Of a stretch of DNA of 64,000 nucleotides, positions 34,044 through 43,350 are shown one piece after another. The stretch is from Streptomyces fulvoviolaceus. Lineage in GTDB: Bacteria; Actinomycetota; Actinomycetes; Streptomycetales; Streptomycetaceae. The notes beneath the pieces are model-generated. The model was not told the DNA's origin and searched no databases. It worked only from the letters and a program-made list of their open reading frames with translations. Both the position numbers and the translations under genes were made by a program. Each line of letters starts with the position of its first letter. Positions within the stretch are counted from its first letter, which is position 1. The stretch lies in NCBI RefSeq assembly GCF_000718165.1, contig NZ_JOEY01000004.1, positions 1 to 64,000 on the forward strand, written 5' to 3'.

Positions 34044-35104
34044 TCGCCCAGCGTCACGTCCACCGTCTTCGCACTGCCGTCACGCGTGAAGGTGACCGAC
34101 GTCCTGCCGCCCGGTTTGTCGGCCGCGAGGGCCTCGGACAGCGAGGTGATGGTCGTGATCTGCGTGTCGCCGAGCTGGGTGATGATGTCGCCCGCCTCGA
34201 TGCCGGCCTTGTCGGCGGCCCCGTCGCTCTTCACCTCGACGACGGCGACCCCGGCGGCCTGGTAGCTGTCGTCGACGACCGTACGGCCGGTGATGCCGAG
34301 CGCTGCCCGGCCCGAGTCGGTGACCTCGCCGTCCTTGATGATCTGGTCGGCGATCGTCTTCACCATCGCCGAGGGGATCGCGAACCCGATCCCGGGCGCC
34401 GCGCTGTCCCCGAGGTTCGGGTCGGTCGCGGCGAGCGTCGGGATGCCGATGACCTGGCCGTCGAGGTTGACGAGGGCGCCGCCGCTGTTGCCGGGGTTGA
34501 TGGCCGCGGACGTCTGCACCATGTTGGCGATCGTCGCGCCCGTCCCGCCGTCCGTACTGCCCTCGCTGACGGTCCGTCCGGTCGCCGACACGATGCCCTG
34601 CGTCACGCTGGACGACAGTCCGAGCGGCGAGCCCATGGCGAGGACGATCTGCCCCACCGCGACCTTCGAGGAGTCCCCGAAGGTCGCCGCCTTCAGCCCG
34701 TCCGGGACCTTGTCCAGCTTGATGACGGCGAGATCCTGCTCGGGGTACGAGTAGACGAGCGTCGCGGTGAGTTCGTCCTCGCTGTTCGCGGTCGTCACCT
34801 TGAAGGTCTTGTCGTCCCCGACGACGTGCGCGTTGGTGACGATGTGCCCCTTGCCGTCGTACACGACGCCCGAGCCCAGATCACTGCTGGCCTGGATCTG
34901 CACGACCGACGGCAGAACGTCCTTGATGACCTTCTGGTAGTCGCTCTGCAGATCGCTGTCCGCGGCGGGGACGGCGGCCTGGGTGGTGGAGTCCTCCGAC
35001 TTCTTCGAGTGCGAGGACCCCGAGTCGGAACACCCGGAGACGAGCGCGAGGGAGCACGCGAGCGCGGCGGCCAGCCGTAGGGCACGGGTACGGGAAGCGT
35101 CCAT
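34037..35104 (-). CDS. HtrA-like serine protease lipoprotein with PDZ domain
   Basis: 355 residues. The N-terminus ends in a lipobox (SLALVSGC), so the protease is anchored outside the membrane. Catalytic triad: H93 in VTNAHVVG, D124 in PEQDLAVIKL, S207 in NPGNSGGALV. A PDZ domain fills about 270-345 (VVEVKSDGAADKAGIEAGDI, ITSLSEALAADKPGG). Such enzymes degrade misfolded surface proteins and respond to envelope stress. Start ATG 35104. No adjacent sensor kinase is seen, but PspA genes lie 2 kb away. Confidence 0.93.
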   Translation of the reverse strand: MDASRTRALRLAAALACSLALVSGCSDSGSSHSKKSEDSTTQAAVPAADSDLQSDYQKVIKDVLPSVVQIQASSDLGSGVVYDGKGHIVTNAHVVGDDKTFKVTTANSEDELTATLVYSYPEQDLAVIKLDKVPDGLKAATFGDSSKVAVGQIVLAMGSPLGLSSSVTQGIVSATGRTVSEGSTDGGTGATIANMVQTSAAINPGNSGGALVNLDGQVIGIPTLAATDPNLGDSAAPGIGFAIPSAMVKTIADQIIKDGEVTDSGRAALGITGRTVVDDSYQAAGVAVVEVKSDGAADKAGIEAGDIITQLGDTQITTITSLSEALAADKPGGRTSVTFTRDGSAKTVDVTLGEQ

Positions 35105-35161
35105 GCCCCGAGTCTCTCCACGGGGTGAATCTCCGGCTTGTGCTGGTCGCCCGAACGGGGC

Positions 35162-35947
35162 TCAGCCACGCACCCCGCACAGGTGCAGCAACGCCGCGAC
35201 CCCGCGATACGGATCCGTCCGCCCGGCCCGCTCCTCGGCGGCCAGCAGCGCCTCCACGTCGGCCGGGATCTCCGCCCCGTCCACCGCCGTGTCCGTGAAG
35301 ACCCGCACGCCGTACCAGGCCTGCAGCGGTGCCCCGATGCCCGCGAGCGTCGCGGTCAGCGTGCTCAGCCGGTCGGCGCGCACGTCGAGCCCGAGGCGGT
35401 TGCGGTACGCGGTGGTGTCGAAGGCGGACAGGGTCGAGCCCCAGTCGCCGGACAGCCCCGGCCGCATGGCGAGCGCGTCGCCGTTCCGCACGAGCAGCGA
35501 CAGCAGCCCGCCCGGGGCGAGCATCCGCGCCATCCCGGCCAGCAGGGGATCGGGCTCGTCGACGTACATGAGCACCCCGTGGCACAGCACGACGTCGAAG
35601 CTGCCCGGCAGGAAGTGCACCCCGGTGTCCCGGCCGTCGCCCTCGATGATCCGCATGCGCTCCCGGATGCCCTCGGGCTCGCCGGACAGGGCCTGCCGGG
35701 CCGCCGCGACCATCGTGGAGTCCTGCTCGAGACCGGTCACCTGATGCCCGGCCCGAGCCAGGCGCAGCGACTGAGTGCCCTGGCCCATGCCCACGTCGAG
35801 CACCCGCAGCCGCTGCCCGACCGGGTACCGCCCGACTATCTGCTCGTCGAGCTGCCGGGCCACCAGCTCCTGCCGTACGGCATTACGCAGCCCGCCCAGC
35901 TTGTCCAGCCAGGCATCCGCGCCCCCGGAGAAAGATGTCGTACTCAG
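35162..35947 (-). CDS. SAM-dependent methyltransferase, likely CTG start
   Basis: 261 residues if it begins at CTG 35945-35947. The N-terminus LSTTSFSGGADAWLDKLGG and then LRNAVRQELVARQLDEQIV matches the usual start of this family. No ATG, GTG or TTG lies between that codon and out-of-family upstream sequence. The CTG overlaps the DUF3043 stop as CTGA, and GGAGAG lies eight bases ahead. Motif I is RLRVLDVGMGQGTQSLRLA; the acidic region is VTGLEQDS; FDVVLCHGVLMYVDEPDP and MLAPGGLLSLLV follow. Substrate unknown. Confidence 0.85.
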   Translation of the reverse strand: MSTTSFSGGADAWLDKLGGLRNAVRQELVARQLDEQIVGRYPVGQRLRVLDVGMGQGTQSLRLARAGHQVTGLEQDSTMVAAARQALSGEPEGIRERMRIIEGDGRDTGVHFLPGSFDVVLCHGVLMYVDEPDPLLAGMARMLAPGGLLSLLVRNGDALAMRPGLSGDWGSTLSAFDTTAYRNRLGLDVRADRLSTLTATLAGIGAPLQAWYGVRVFTDTAVDGAEIPADVEALLAAEERAGRTDPYRGVAALLHLCGVRG

Positions 35948-36543
35948 GGCCGCTCTCCGCGCTTGACCTGCGGCTTCGGCAGCCGGAGGCGACGCATCTG
36001 GAGGGAGCGCATGAGGGCGTAGGCGACGGCACCCTTGGGGCTCTGGTCGGGGAAGCGCTCGGCGAGCCGCTTCTTCAGCCGGTAGCCGGTGGTGATCGAG
36101 TCGAGCACGATGAGCACGATCACGACGAGCCACAGCAGCAGTGCGATGCTCTGCAGCGCGCCCACTCGCACCATGCTCAGCACGAGGATGACCACGGCCA
36201 TCGGCAGGAAGAACTCCGCCACGTTGAACCGCGAGTCGATGAAGTCGCGCGCGAACTTGCGGACCGGGCCCTTGTCGCGGGCCGGGAGGTACCGCTCGTC
36301 GCCGGTGGCCAGCGCCTGGCGCTGCTTCTCCAGCGCTGCACGACGGTCGTCGCGCTGACGCTTGGCGGCCTCCTTGCGCGTCGTCGGCGTGTTGGCGACG
36401 CTGCGGCGCTGGGTCTGGGCCTCACTGCGCTTGGGCGTGGGCCGACCCTTGGGGGCCTGCGGGTCGCGGGGCTGCTTGGAGTCGGTCAGCGACGCCTTGT
36501 CGGCGGTCGCGGCCTTCTCTTCCTTGGCACGGCTACGGAACAC
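35944..36543 (-). CDS. DUF3043 membrane protein
   Basis: 199 residues from GTG 36543 (VFRSRAKEEKAATADK). The first 100 residues are charged and Arg/Lys-rich (KGRPTPKRSEAQTQRR, QRDDRRAALEKQRQALA). FARDFIDSRFNVAEFF leads into two membrane segments (LPMAVVILVLSMVRVG, IALLLWLVVIVLIVLDS). The tail is basic. This order is typical of actinobacterial DUF3043 proteins, whose function is unknown. A longer in-frame start 30 bases upstream adds atypical residues. Its stop is coupled to the next gene. Confidence 0.88.
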   Translation of the reverse strand: MFRSRAKEEKAATADKASLTDSKQPRDPQAPKGRPTPKRSEAQTQRRSVANTPTTRKEAAKRQRDDRRAALEKQRQALATGDERYLPARDKGPVRKFARDFIDSRFNVAEFFLPMAVVILVLSMVRVGALQSIALLLWLVVIVLIVLDSITTGYRLKKRLAERFPDQSPKGAVAYALMRSLQMRRLRLPKPQVKRGERP

Positions 36544-36824
36544 AAAACCCAAGGGTACGGGGTGCGGGGGCATGGACCCCAGTCAGGTGGGGAACGATCC
36601 GGCAACACCAGTCGTCATGTAGGGGGACAGAGGGGACGTCCGGTGACCGACTGCTCACCCTGAAGGTCACCTACTCCTTACGCCGGAGCAAGGTCTTCGT
36701 CAGTCGTCCTTGGGGATGAGCGCATCCGTCCCCGAACAGTGCGTCAATGGATGCAGGGCCCGTACTGTGGGTTCTGTCGCAGAGCTGGAGCTGGAAGTCC
36801 GTCAGAAGGGGGCGCGCGAAGCCC

Positions 36825-37625
36825 ATGAGCGGTGTCATGAAGCGTATGGGGATGATCTTCCGCGCGAAGGCGAACAAGGCCCTTGACCGGGCCGAGGACC
36901 CGCGCGAAACCCTCGATTACTCGTACCAGAAGCAGCTGGAGCTACTGCAGAAGGTGCGCCGCGGAGTCGCCGACGTGGCGACCTCCCGCAAGCGCCTGGA
37001 GCTTCAGCTCAACCAGTTGCAGTCGCAGTCGTCCAAGCTGGAGGACCAGGGCCGCAAGGCGCTCGCGCTCGGCCGTGAGGACCTCGCCCGTGAGGCGCTG
37101 TCCCGCCGCGCCGCGCTCCAGCAGCAGGTGACGGATCTCGAGACGCAGCACTCGACGCTCCAGGGCGAGGAGGAGAAGCTCACCCTTGCGGCCCAGCGCC
37201 TCCAGGCCAAGGTCGACGCCTTCCGCACCAAGAAGGAGACGATCAAGGCCACGTACACCGCTGCCCAGGCGCAGACCCGGATCGGCGAGGCGTTCTCCGG
37301 TATCTCCGAGGAGATGGGCGACGTCGGCCTGGCCATTCAGCGCGCCGAGGACAAGACGGCCCAGCTCCAGGCCCGCGCCGGCGCCATCGACGAACTGCTT
37401 GCCTCCGGTGCCCTCGACGACCAGTCCGGCATGCACAAGGACGACATCCAGGCCGAGCTGGACCGGCTCTCCGGTGGTACGGATGTAGAGCTGGAACTGC
37501 AGCGCATGAAGGCGGAGCTGGCCGGCGGCACCTCGTCCCAGCAGGCGATCGAGGGCGGCGCCGAGCAGTCCCAGTCCCAGTCCCAGCAGCAGCCGCAGGA
37601 CACCCCGCGTTTCGACAAGCAGTGA
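36825..37625 (+). CDS. pspA: PspA/IM30 family protein
   Basis: 266 residues from ATG 36825. The first 24 residues (MSGVMKRMGMIFRAKANKAL) form the usual amphipathic membrane-contacting helix. A long coiled coil follows to about 230, with EDPRETLDYSYQKQLELLQK and the family-typical VADVATSRKRLELQLNQLQ. The last 30 residues are Gln/Ser-rich (SQSQSQQQPQD). PspA protects membrane integrity under stress. The pspAA gene lies 23 bases downstream. A more distal in-frame start at 36747 gives 26 atypical residues. Confidence 0.95.
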   Translation: MSGVMKRMGMIFRAKANKALDRAEDPRETLDYSYQKQLELLQKVRRGVADVATSRKRLELQLNQLQSQSSKLEDQGRKALALGREDLAREALSRRAALQQQVTDLETQHSTLQGEEEKLTLAAQRLQAKVDAFRTKKETIKATYTAAQAQTRIGEAFSGISEEMGDVGLAIQRAEDKTAQLQARAGAIDELLASGALDDQSGMHKDDIQAELDRLSGGTDVELELQRMKAELAGGTSSQQAIEGGAEQSQSQSQQQPQDTPRFDKQ

Positions 37626-37648
37626 TGCCCACGCCTTAGGAGGGCGAC

Positions 37649-37927
37649 GTGATCGTACGGATCATGGGGGAGGGGCAGGTGAGGCTGGCCGACAGCCACC
37701 TCACCGAGCTGAACAAGCTGGACGACGAGCTGTTGGCCGAGATGGAGAACGGCGACGGGCCCGGCTTCCGGCACACCTTCGAGGCCCTCCTGGCCAAGGT
37801 CCGTGAACTGGGCGAGCCCCTGCCGGACGACGCCCTGGAGCCCTCGGAACTCATCCTGCCGTCGCCGGAGGCGACGCTGGAGGAGGTCCGGGAACTGCTG
37901 AGCGACGACGGGCTGATCCCGGGCTGA
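37649..37927 (+). CDS. pspAA: PspA-associated protein PspAA
   Basis: 92 residues from GTG 37649, with GGAGGGCGAC upstream. The opening MIVRIMGEGQVRLADSHLTE, then LNKLDDELLAEM, and an acidic C-terminal half (EATLEEVRELLSDDGLIPG) match PspAA, a small partner found beside actinobacterial PspA. It follows pspA by 23 bases and must be in the same operon. A type C repeat with a strong hairpin starts 2 bases after the stop. Confidence 0.9.
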   Translation: MIVRIMGEGQVRLADSHLTELNKLDDELLAEMENGDGPGFRHTFEALLAKVRELGEPLPDDALEPSELILPSPEATLEEVRELLSDDGLIPG

Positions 37928-37929
37928 GT

Positions 37930-37980
37930 CAGCCCCTCCGGCGTTTGAGGAGCGGGGGTCTGGGGGCGGAGCCCCCAGGG
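37930..37980 (+). repeat. Dispersed Streptomyces repeat, type C (terminator-like)
   Basis: AGCCCCTCCGGCGTTTGAGG, then AGCGGGGGTCTGGGGGCGGA and GCCCCCAGGG. It holds the perfect hairpin CTGGGGGC-GGA-GCCCCCAG (37960-37978). The leading CCCTCCGGCGTTTGAGGAGC is a phrase common in Streptomyces intergenic DNA. Placement at the end of pspA-pspAA suggests it serves as the operon terminator. Confidence 0.85.
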
Positions 37981-38081
37981 ACGCCCGCATCGACACCGGC
38001 CGCCGCACAGGAACACGCACAAGAAGACGTACAGGTAGCCCCCGTTCCAAGCCCCGCAGGGCCCCCGTACCGTTGACAAAT

Positions 38082-39302
38082 GTGAGCACCCTCCAACGCG
38101 CCCGGCACCAATTGCAGGCGCACCCCCTGGCGCTGGACGCCCTCCTCGCGGCCGGCGTCCTCGCCTGCATGGTGGCCGGCTCGTTCGTGGACCCTCACGG
38201 GGAGCACGACGTCAGCTGGGGATTCCGTACCCCAGACCCGCTCAGCCTGGTCCTCATCGTGCTCTCCGCCGCCACCCTCGTGTTCCGCCGCCGCGCCCCC
38301 ATGACGGTCCTCGCCCTCACCGGCGGCTTCTCCCTCGTCGAGTCGGTCACCGGCGACCCCCGCGCCCCCGTGGCCATGTCCGCGGTCATCGCCCTCTACA
38401 CGGTCGCCTCCACCACCGACCGCCCCACCACCTGGCGCGTGGGCCTGCTCACGATGACCGTCCTCACCGGCGCCGCGATGCTCGGCGGCTCCCTCCCGTG
38501 GTACGCCCAGGAGAACCTCGGCATCTTCGCCTGGACCGGCATCGGCGCCACCGCCGGCGACGCCGTACGCAGCCGCCGTGCCTTCGTCCACGCCATAAGA
38601 GAGCGCGCCGAGAAGGCCGAACGCACCCGCGAGGAGGAGGCCCGCCGAAGGGTCGCCGAGGAACGCCTGCGCATCGCCCGCGACCTGCACGACGTCGTCG
38701 CCCACCACATCGCCCTGGTCAACGTCCAGGCCGGAGTCGCCGCGCACGTCATGGACAAGCGGCCCGACCAGGCCAAGGAGGCCCTCGCCCACGTACGCGA
38801 GGCCAGCCGCTCCGCGCTCAACGAGCTCCGCGCCACCGTCGGCCTGCTCAGGCAGTCCGGCGACCCCGAGGCCCCGACCGAACCCGCCCCCGGCCTCGAC
38901 CGCCTCGACGAGCTCGTCGGCACCTTCCGCAGCGCCGGCCTGCATGTCGAGGTCGCCCGCGCCGACCACGGCACCACCCTGCCCGCCGCCGTCGGCCTGG
39001 CCGCCTACCGGGTCGTCCAGGAAGCCCTCACCAACGTCCAGAAGCACGCCGGCATGGAGGCGAAGGCCGAGGTCAGCGTCGTACGCGTGGGACCGAACAT
39101 CGAGATCACGGTCCTCGACAACGGCACCGGCCAGGACGACGACCCCACGAGCGGCGGCGGACACGGCCTGCTCGGCATGCGCGAGCGCGTCACCGCCCTG
39201 CGCGGCACCCTCACCACCGGTCCCCGCTACGGCGGCGGTTTCCGCGTCCATGCGATCCTGCCGGTCAAGACCCGCACCGCCACCACCGGGGAGAGTGCAT
39301 GA
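38082..39302 (+). CDS. Sensor histidine kinase (NarL-type)
   Basis: 406 residues from GTG 38082; a TTG nine bases earlier also fits, and neither has a clear ribosome site. Four to five membrane segments fill residues 15-160. A HisKA_3 dimerisation domain follows with the phospho-acceptor H203 in RIARDLHDVVAHHIALVN. The HATPase region has VVQEALTNVQKHA (N box), LDNGTGQDDD and GGHGLLGMRERV. Its stop overlaps the response regulator start (ATGA), giving a cognate pair. An RND transporter gene follows 137 bases after the regulator, a likely target. Confidence 0.93.
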   Translation: MSTLQRARHQLQAHPLALDALLAAGVLACMVAGSFVDPHGEHDVSWGFRTPDPLSLVLIVLSAATLVFRRRAPMTVLALTGGFSLVESVTGDPRAPVAMSAVIALYTVASTTDRPTTWRVGLLTMTVLTGAAMLGGSLPWYAQENLGIFAWTGIGATAGDAVRSRRAFVHAIRERAEKAERTREEEARRRVAEERLRIARDLHDVVAHHIALVNVQAGVAAHVMDKRPDQAKEALAHVREASRSALNELRATVGLLRQSGDPEAPTEPAPGLDRLDELVGTFRSAGLHVEVARADHGTTLPAAVGLAAYRVVQEALTNVQKHAGMEAKAEVSVVRVGPNIEITVLDNGTGQDDDPTSGGGHGLLGMRERVTALRGTLTTGPRYGGGFRVHAILPVKTRTATTGESA

Positions 39303-39982
39303 CCATCCGCGTCCTGCTCGCCGACGACCAGGCGCTGCTGCGCAGTGCCTTTCGTGTACTGGTCGACTCCGAGCCGGACATGGAGGTGGTGGGCGAGGCG
39401 TCCGACGGTGCCGAGGCCGTACGGCTGACCAAACAGGAGCGCGCCGACGTCGTCCTCATGGACATCCGGATGCCCGGCACCGACGGCCTCGCGGCCACCC
39501 GGATGATCAGTGCCGATCCCTCCCTCGCCCATGTCCGCGTGGTCATCCTGACCACCTTCGAGGTCGACGACTACGTCGTGCAGTCGCTGCGCGCGGGCGC
39601 CTCCGGCTTCCTCGGCAAGGGCAGCGAACCCGACGAACTCCTGAGCGCCATCCGCGTGGCCGCGGGCGGCGAGGCCCTGCTCTCCCCGGTGGCCACCAAG
39701 GGGCTGATCGCCCGTTTCCTCGCGAACGACGACGGGGCGGACGACGACCGGGACCCGGCCCGCTCCGAACGACTCGCCACCCTCACCGTCCGCGAGCGCG
39801 AGGTGCTGGTCCAGGTCGCAGGCGGCCACTCCAACGACGAGATCGCCGAGCGCCTCGAGGTCAGCCCGCTCACCGTGAAGACGCACGTCAACCGGGCCAT
39901 GGCCAAGCTGGGCGCCCGGGACCGGGCCCAACTGGTGGTCATCGCGTACGAGTCGGGGCTGGTACGCCCACGGGTGGAGTGA
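39299..39982 (+). CDS. LuxR-family response regulator
   Basis: 227 residues from ATG 39299, overlapping the kinase stop. Receiver domain: acidic pocket LLADDQ, phospho-acceptor D55 in VVLMDIRMPG, T in VVILTTFE, K in GFLGKGSEP. The C-terminal LuxR/NarL helix-turn-helix reads LTVREREVLVQVAGGHSNDE, then IAERLEVSPLTVKTHV. It binds DNA when phosphorylated by the adjacent kinase. The signal is unknown. The next gene is an RND transporter, so an efflux response is plausible. Confidence 0.95.
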   Translation: MTIRVLLADDQALLRSAFRVLVDSEPDMEVVGEASDGAEAVRLTKQERADVVLMDIRMPGTDGLAATRMISADPSLAHVRVVILTTFEVDDYVVQSLRAGASGFLGKGSEPDELLSAIRVAAGGEALLSPVATKGLIARFLANDDGADDDRDPARSERLATLTVREREVLVQVAGGHSNDEIAERLEVSPLTVKTHVNRAMAKLGARDRAQLVVIAYESGLVRPRVE

Positions 39983-40119
39983 GCTCAACCACTCGTACTG
40001 CGGCCGGAGTAGGGGCCGTATAAGGAATTGGACCTGGGGGCTACGGAACACCTCACACCGATGGCACAGGGTTGAGGGGCCACTTCTGACGCCGCTCACA
40101 GAAGAGAGATCCTTCACCC

Positions 40120-43100
40120 ATGTCCTGGCTGTCCAGGTTCAGCCTCGCGCAACGGGCCCTGATAGGCCTGATGTCCATCATCGCGATCGCGTTCGGCGCG
40201 ATCGCGATCCCGCAGCTCAAGCAGCAGCTCCTGCCCACCATCGAACTGCCGATGGTGTCGGTGCTCGCCCCCTACCAGGGCGCGTCCCCGGACGTCGTCG
40301 AGAAGCAGGTCGTCGAGCCCATCGAGGACAACCTCGAAGCGGTGGACGGCATCACCGGCGTCACCTCGACGGCCAGCGAGGGCAACGCCCTGATCATGGC
40401 GTCCTTCGACTACGGCAACGACACCAAGCAGCTCGTCGCCGACGTCCAGCAGGCCGTCAACCGGGCCCGCGTCCAGCTCCCGGACGACGTGGACCCGCAG
40501 GTCGTCGCCGGTTCGACGGACGACATGCCGACCGTCGTCCTCGCCGTCACCTCGGACAGGGACCAGCAGGCACTGGCCGACGAGCTGGACCGGACAGTCG
40601 TACCGGATCTGAAGGACATCGACGGCGTCGCCCAGGTCACGGTCGACGGCGTACGGGACCTCCAGGTCGCCGTCACCCCCGACGACGCGAAGCTGGCGAA
40701 GGCGGGGCTGACGACCCAGTCCCTGGCCCAGGCCCTCCAGGCGGGCGGTGCGACCGTCCCGGCCGGCTCCTTCGACGAGGACGGCGCCAACCGCACCGTC
40801 CAGGTGGGCGGCGGCTTCACCTCGATCGAGCAGATCCAGGACCTGATGGTCACGAGCGAGGGCGCCAAGAAGCCCGTACGCCTCGCCGACGTGGCCACCG
40901 TCGAGCAGGAGCAGGCCACAGCCGACTCCATCACCCGCACCGACGGCAAGCCCAGCCTCGCCGTCCAGGTCACGATGGACCAGGACGGCAGCGCGGTCGC
41001 CATCTCGAACGCGGTCGAGGACAAGCTCCCGGACATGCGCAAGGACCTGGGCGCGGGCTCTTCGGTGACGGTCGTCAGCGACCAGGGCCCGGCGGTCTCG
41101 AAGGCCATCGAGGGCCTGACCACCGAGGGCGCGCTCGGCCTGCTCTTCGCGGTCCTCGTCATCCTGGTGTTCCTGGCGTCGATCCGCTCGACGCTGGTGA
41201 CGGCGGTGAGCATCCCGCTCTCGGTCGTCCTGGCCCTGATCGTGCTCTGGACCCGCGACCTCTCCCTGAACATGCTCACGCTCGGCGCGCTGACCATCGC
41301 CATCGGCCGGGTCGTCGACGACTCGATCGTGGTCCTGGAGAACATCAAGCGGCACCTCGGCTACGGCGAGGAGCGCGAGTCGGCGATTTTGAACGCCGTC
41401 CGCGAGGTGGCCGGCGCGGTCACCTCCTCGACCCTCACCACGGTCGCGGTGTTCCTCCCGATCGGCCTCACCGGCGGCATGGTGGGCGAGCTGTTCGGCT
41501 CGTTCAGCCTGACGGTGACGGCCGCGCTGCTGGCCTCGCTCCTGGTCTCGCTGACGGTCGTACCCGTCCTGTCGTACTGGTTCCTGCGCGCCCCGAAGGG
41601 CACCCCGGCGGACGCGGCGGAAGCCCGCCGCAAGGCGGAGGAGAAGGAGGCGAGGAGCAGGCTCCAGCGGTTCTACGTCCCCGTCCTGCGGTTCGCGACG
41701 CGGCGCCGTATGACGAGCGTGGCGCTCGCGGTCGTGATCCTCATCGGTACGTTCGGCATGGCCCCGCTGCTGAAGACCAACTTCTTCGACCAGGGCGAGC
41801 AGGAAGTGCTCACCGTCAAGCAGGAGTTGAAGCCGGGCACCAGCCTGGCGGCGACGGACGTCCAGGCGAAGAAGGTCGAGCAGCTGCTCGGCGACACCAA
41901 GGGCGTCAAGGACTACCAGGTCACCGTCGGCTCCTCCGGCTTCATGGCTGCCTTCGGCGGCGGCACGGACACCAACCAGGCGTCCTACCAGGTGATGCTG
42001 GAGGACTCGGCCTCCTCCGAGGACGTCCAGGACGACATCGAGGCGGGCCTGAAGAAGCTCGACGGCATCGGCACGACCACCATCGCGGCCGGTGACGGCT
42101 TCGGCAGCCAGGACCTCAGCGTGGTCGTGAAGGCGGCCGACGCGGACGTCCTGCGCAAGGCGGCGGAGCAGGTGCGGGGTGCGGTCGCCGGTCTGGACGA
42201 CGTCACGGACGTCACCAGCGACCTGGCGCAGAGCGTGCCGCGCATCTCGGTCAAGGCCAACTCCAAGGCGGCAGCGGCCGGTTTCACCGACCAGACCCTC
42301 GGGGCGGCCGTCGCCCAGGCGGTCAAGGGCACCACCGCCGCCCAGGCGACCCTGGACGACACCGAGCGTGACGTGGTCATCAAGTCGGCGAAGCCAGCTG
42401 CGACTCTGGAGCAGCTGAAGGAACTGCCCCTGGGCCCGGTGAAGTTGGGTGACATCGCCACGGTGAAGCTGGTCGACGGGCCGGTCTCCATGACCCGGAT
42501 CGACGGTCAGCGCGCGGCCACCATCACGGCGAAGCCGACCGGCGACAACACCGGCGCGGTGAGCACGGACCTGACGTCCAAGCTCGACGCCCTGAAGCTC
42601 CCGGCGGGCGCCACGGCCGAGATCGGCGGCGTCACCTCGGACCAGGACAGCGCGTTCAAGAACCTGGGCCTGGCGATGCTGGCGGCGATCGCGATCGTCT
42701 TCATGCTCCTGGTCGCGACCTTCCGTTCCCTGGTCCAGCCACTGATCCTCCTGGTCTCGATCCCGTTCGCGGCGACGGGCGCGATCGGCCTGCTGATCGT
42801 CACGGGCACCCCGATGGGCGTCCCCGCGATGATCGGCATGCTGATGCTGATCGGCATCGTGGTGACGAACGCGATCGTCCTGATCGACCTCATCAACCAG
42901 TACCGGAAGCAGGGTTACGGCGTCGTGGAGGCCGTGATCGAGGGCGGCCGGCACCGTCTCCGCCCCATCCTGATGACGGCCCTGGCGACGATCTTCGCCC
43001 TCCTCCCGATGGCGCTGGGCGTCACCGGCGAGGGCGGCTTCATCGCCCAGCCCCTCGCGGTGGTCGTGATAGGCGGCCTGATCACGTCAACTCTGCTGAC

Positions 43101-43239
43101 CCTGCTGCTCGTTCCGACGCTCTACACGATGCTGGAGCTCCGCAAGGAGCGCCGGGCGAAGAAGCGGGCGGCGAAGAAGGCGGGGGTGCCTTCGCAGTCG
43201 ACGGAGGTCTCCGAGGAGCCGGAGCCCGCGGGCGTGTGA
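40120..43239 (+). CDS. RND-family (AcrB/HAE-like) efflux transporter
   Basis: 1039 residues, the length of full RND pumps. A first membrane helix at 12-32 precedes a large extracytoplasmic domain, then five helices with the charged TM4 motif IGRVVDDSIVVLENIKRH, then a second large domain and five more helices with GIVVTNAIVLIDLIN and RLRPILMTALATIFALLPMA. The paired Asp in TM4 couples to protons. HAE-type pumps normally need an adaptor and a channel; none is encoded next to it, as is usual in Gram-positives. Start ATG 40120 has AGAGAGATCC upstream. Substrate unknown. Confidence 0.95.
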   Translation: MSWLSRFSLAQRALIGLMSIIAIAFGAIAIPQLKQQLLPTIELPMVSVLAPYQGASPDVVEKQVVEPIEDNLEAVDGITGVTSTASEGNALIMASFDYGNDTKQLVADVQQAVNRARVQLPDDVDPQVVAGSTDDMPTVVLAVTSDRDQQALADELDRTVVPDLKDIDGVAQVTVDGVRDLQVAVTPDDAKLAKAGLTTQSLAQALQAGGATVPAGSFDEDGANRTVQVGGGFTSIEQIQDLMVTSEGAKKPVRLADVATVEQEQATADSITRTDGKPSLAVQVTMDQDGSAVAISNAVEDKLPDMRKDLGAGSSVTVVSDQGPAVSKAIEGLTTEGALGLLFAVLVILVFLASIRSTLVTAVSIPLSVVLALIVLWTRDLSLNMLTLGALTIAIGRVVDDSIVVLENIKRHLGYGEERESAILNAVREVAGAVTSSTLTTVAVFLPIGLTGGMVGELFGSFSLTVTAALLASLLVSLTVVPVLSYWFLRAPKGTPADAAEARRKAEEKEARSRLQRFYVPVLRFATRRRMTSVALAVVILIGTFGMAPLLKTNFFDQGEQEVLTVKQELKPGTSLAATDVQAKKVEQLLGDTKGVKDYQVTVGSSGFMAAFGGGTDTNQASYQVMLEDSASSEDVQDDIEAGLKKLDGIGTTTIAAGDGFGSQDLSVVVKAADADVLRKAAEQVRGAVAGLDDVTDVTSDLAQSVPRISVKANSKAAAAGFTDQTLGAAVAQAVKGTTAAQATLDDTERDVVIKSAKPAATLEQLKELPLGPVKLGDIATVKLVDGPVSMTRIDGQRAATITAKPTGDNTGAVSTDLTSKLDALKLPAGATAEIGGVTSDQDSAFKNLGLAMLAAIAIVFMLLVATFRSLVQPLILLVSIPFAATGAIGLLIVTGTPMGVPAMIGMLMLIGIVVTNAIVLIDLINQYRKQGYGVVEAVIEGGRHRLRPILMTALATIFALLPMALGVTGEGGFIAQPLAVVVIGGLITSTLLTLLLVPTLYTMLELRKERRAKKRAAKKAGVPSQSTEVSEEPEPAGV

Positions 43240-43246
43240 CGGATGA

Positions 43247-43289
43247 GACGGCCGGGTTCCGGACCATGACGGTCCGGGACCCGGCCGTC
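43247..43289 (+). terminator. Terminator hairpin after RND gene
   Basis: A 19-base-pair stem with one G-U pair (43247-43265 with 43271-43289) and a 5-base loop starts 7 bases after the transporter stop. It separates that gene from the kinase gene downstream. Confidence 0.9.
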
Positions 43290-43350
43290 GGCGTTCCGCG
43301 GTTAGGTATCTTGTGCCTCGAACTGCTTTACGGTGGAGGGGATCCCGGCG

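Noticed and set aside
40114..42954. A 946-codon open frame on the minus strand opposite the RND transporter gene
   Set aside because: It is a GC-rich shadow of the transporter gene: Arg/Asp/Gly-rich translation, no domains, and it ignores the strong coding signal of the real frame.
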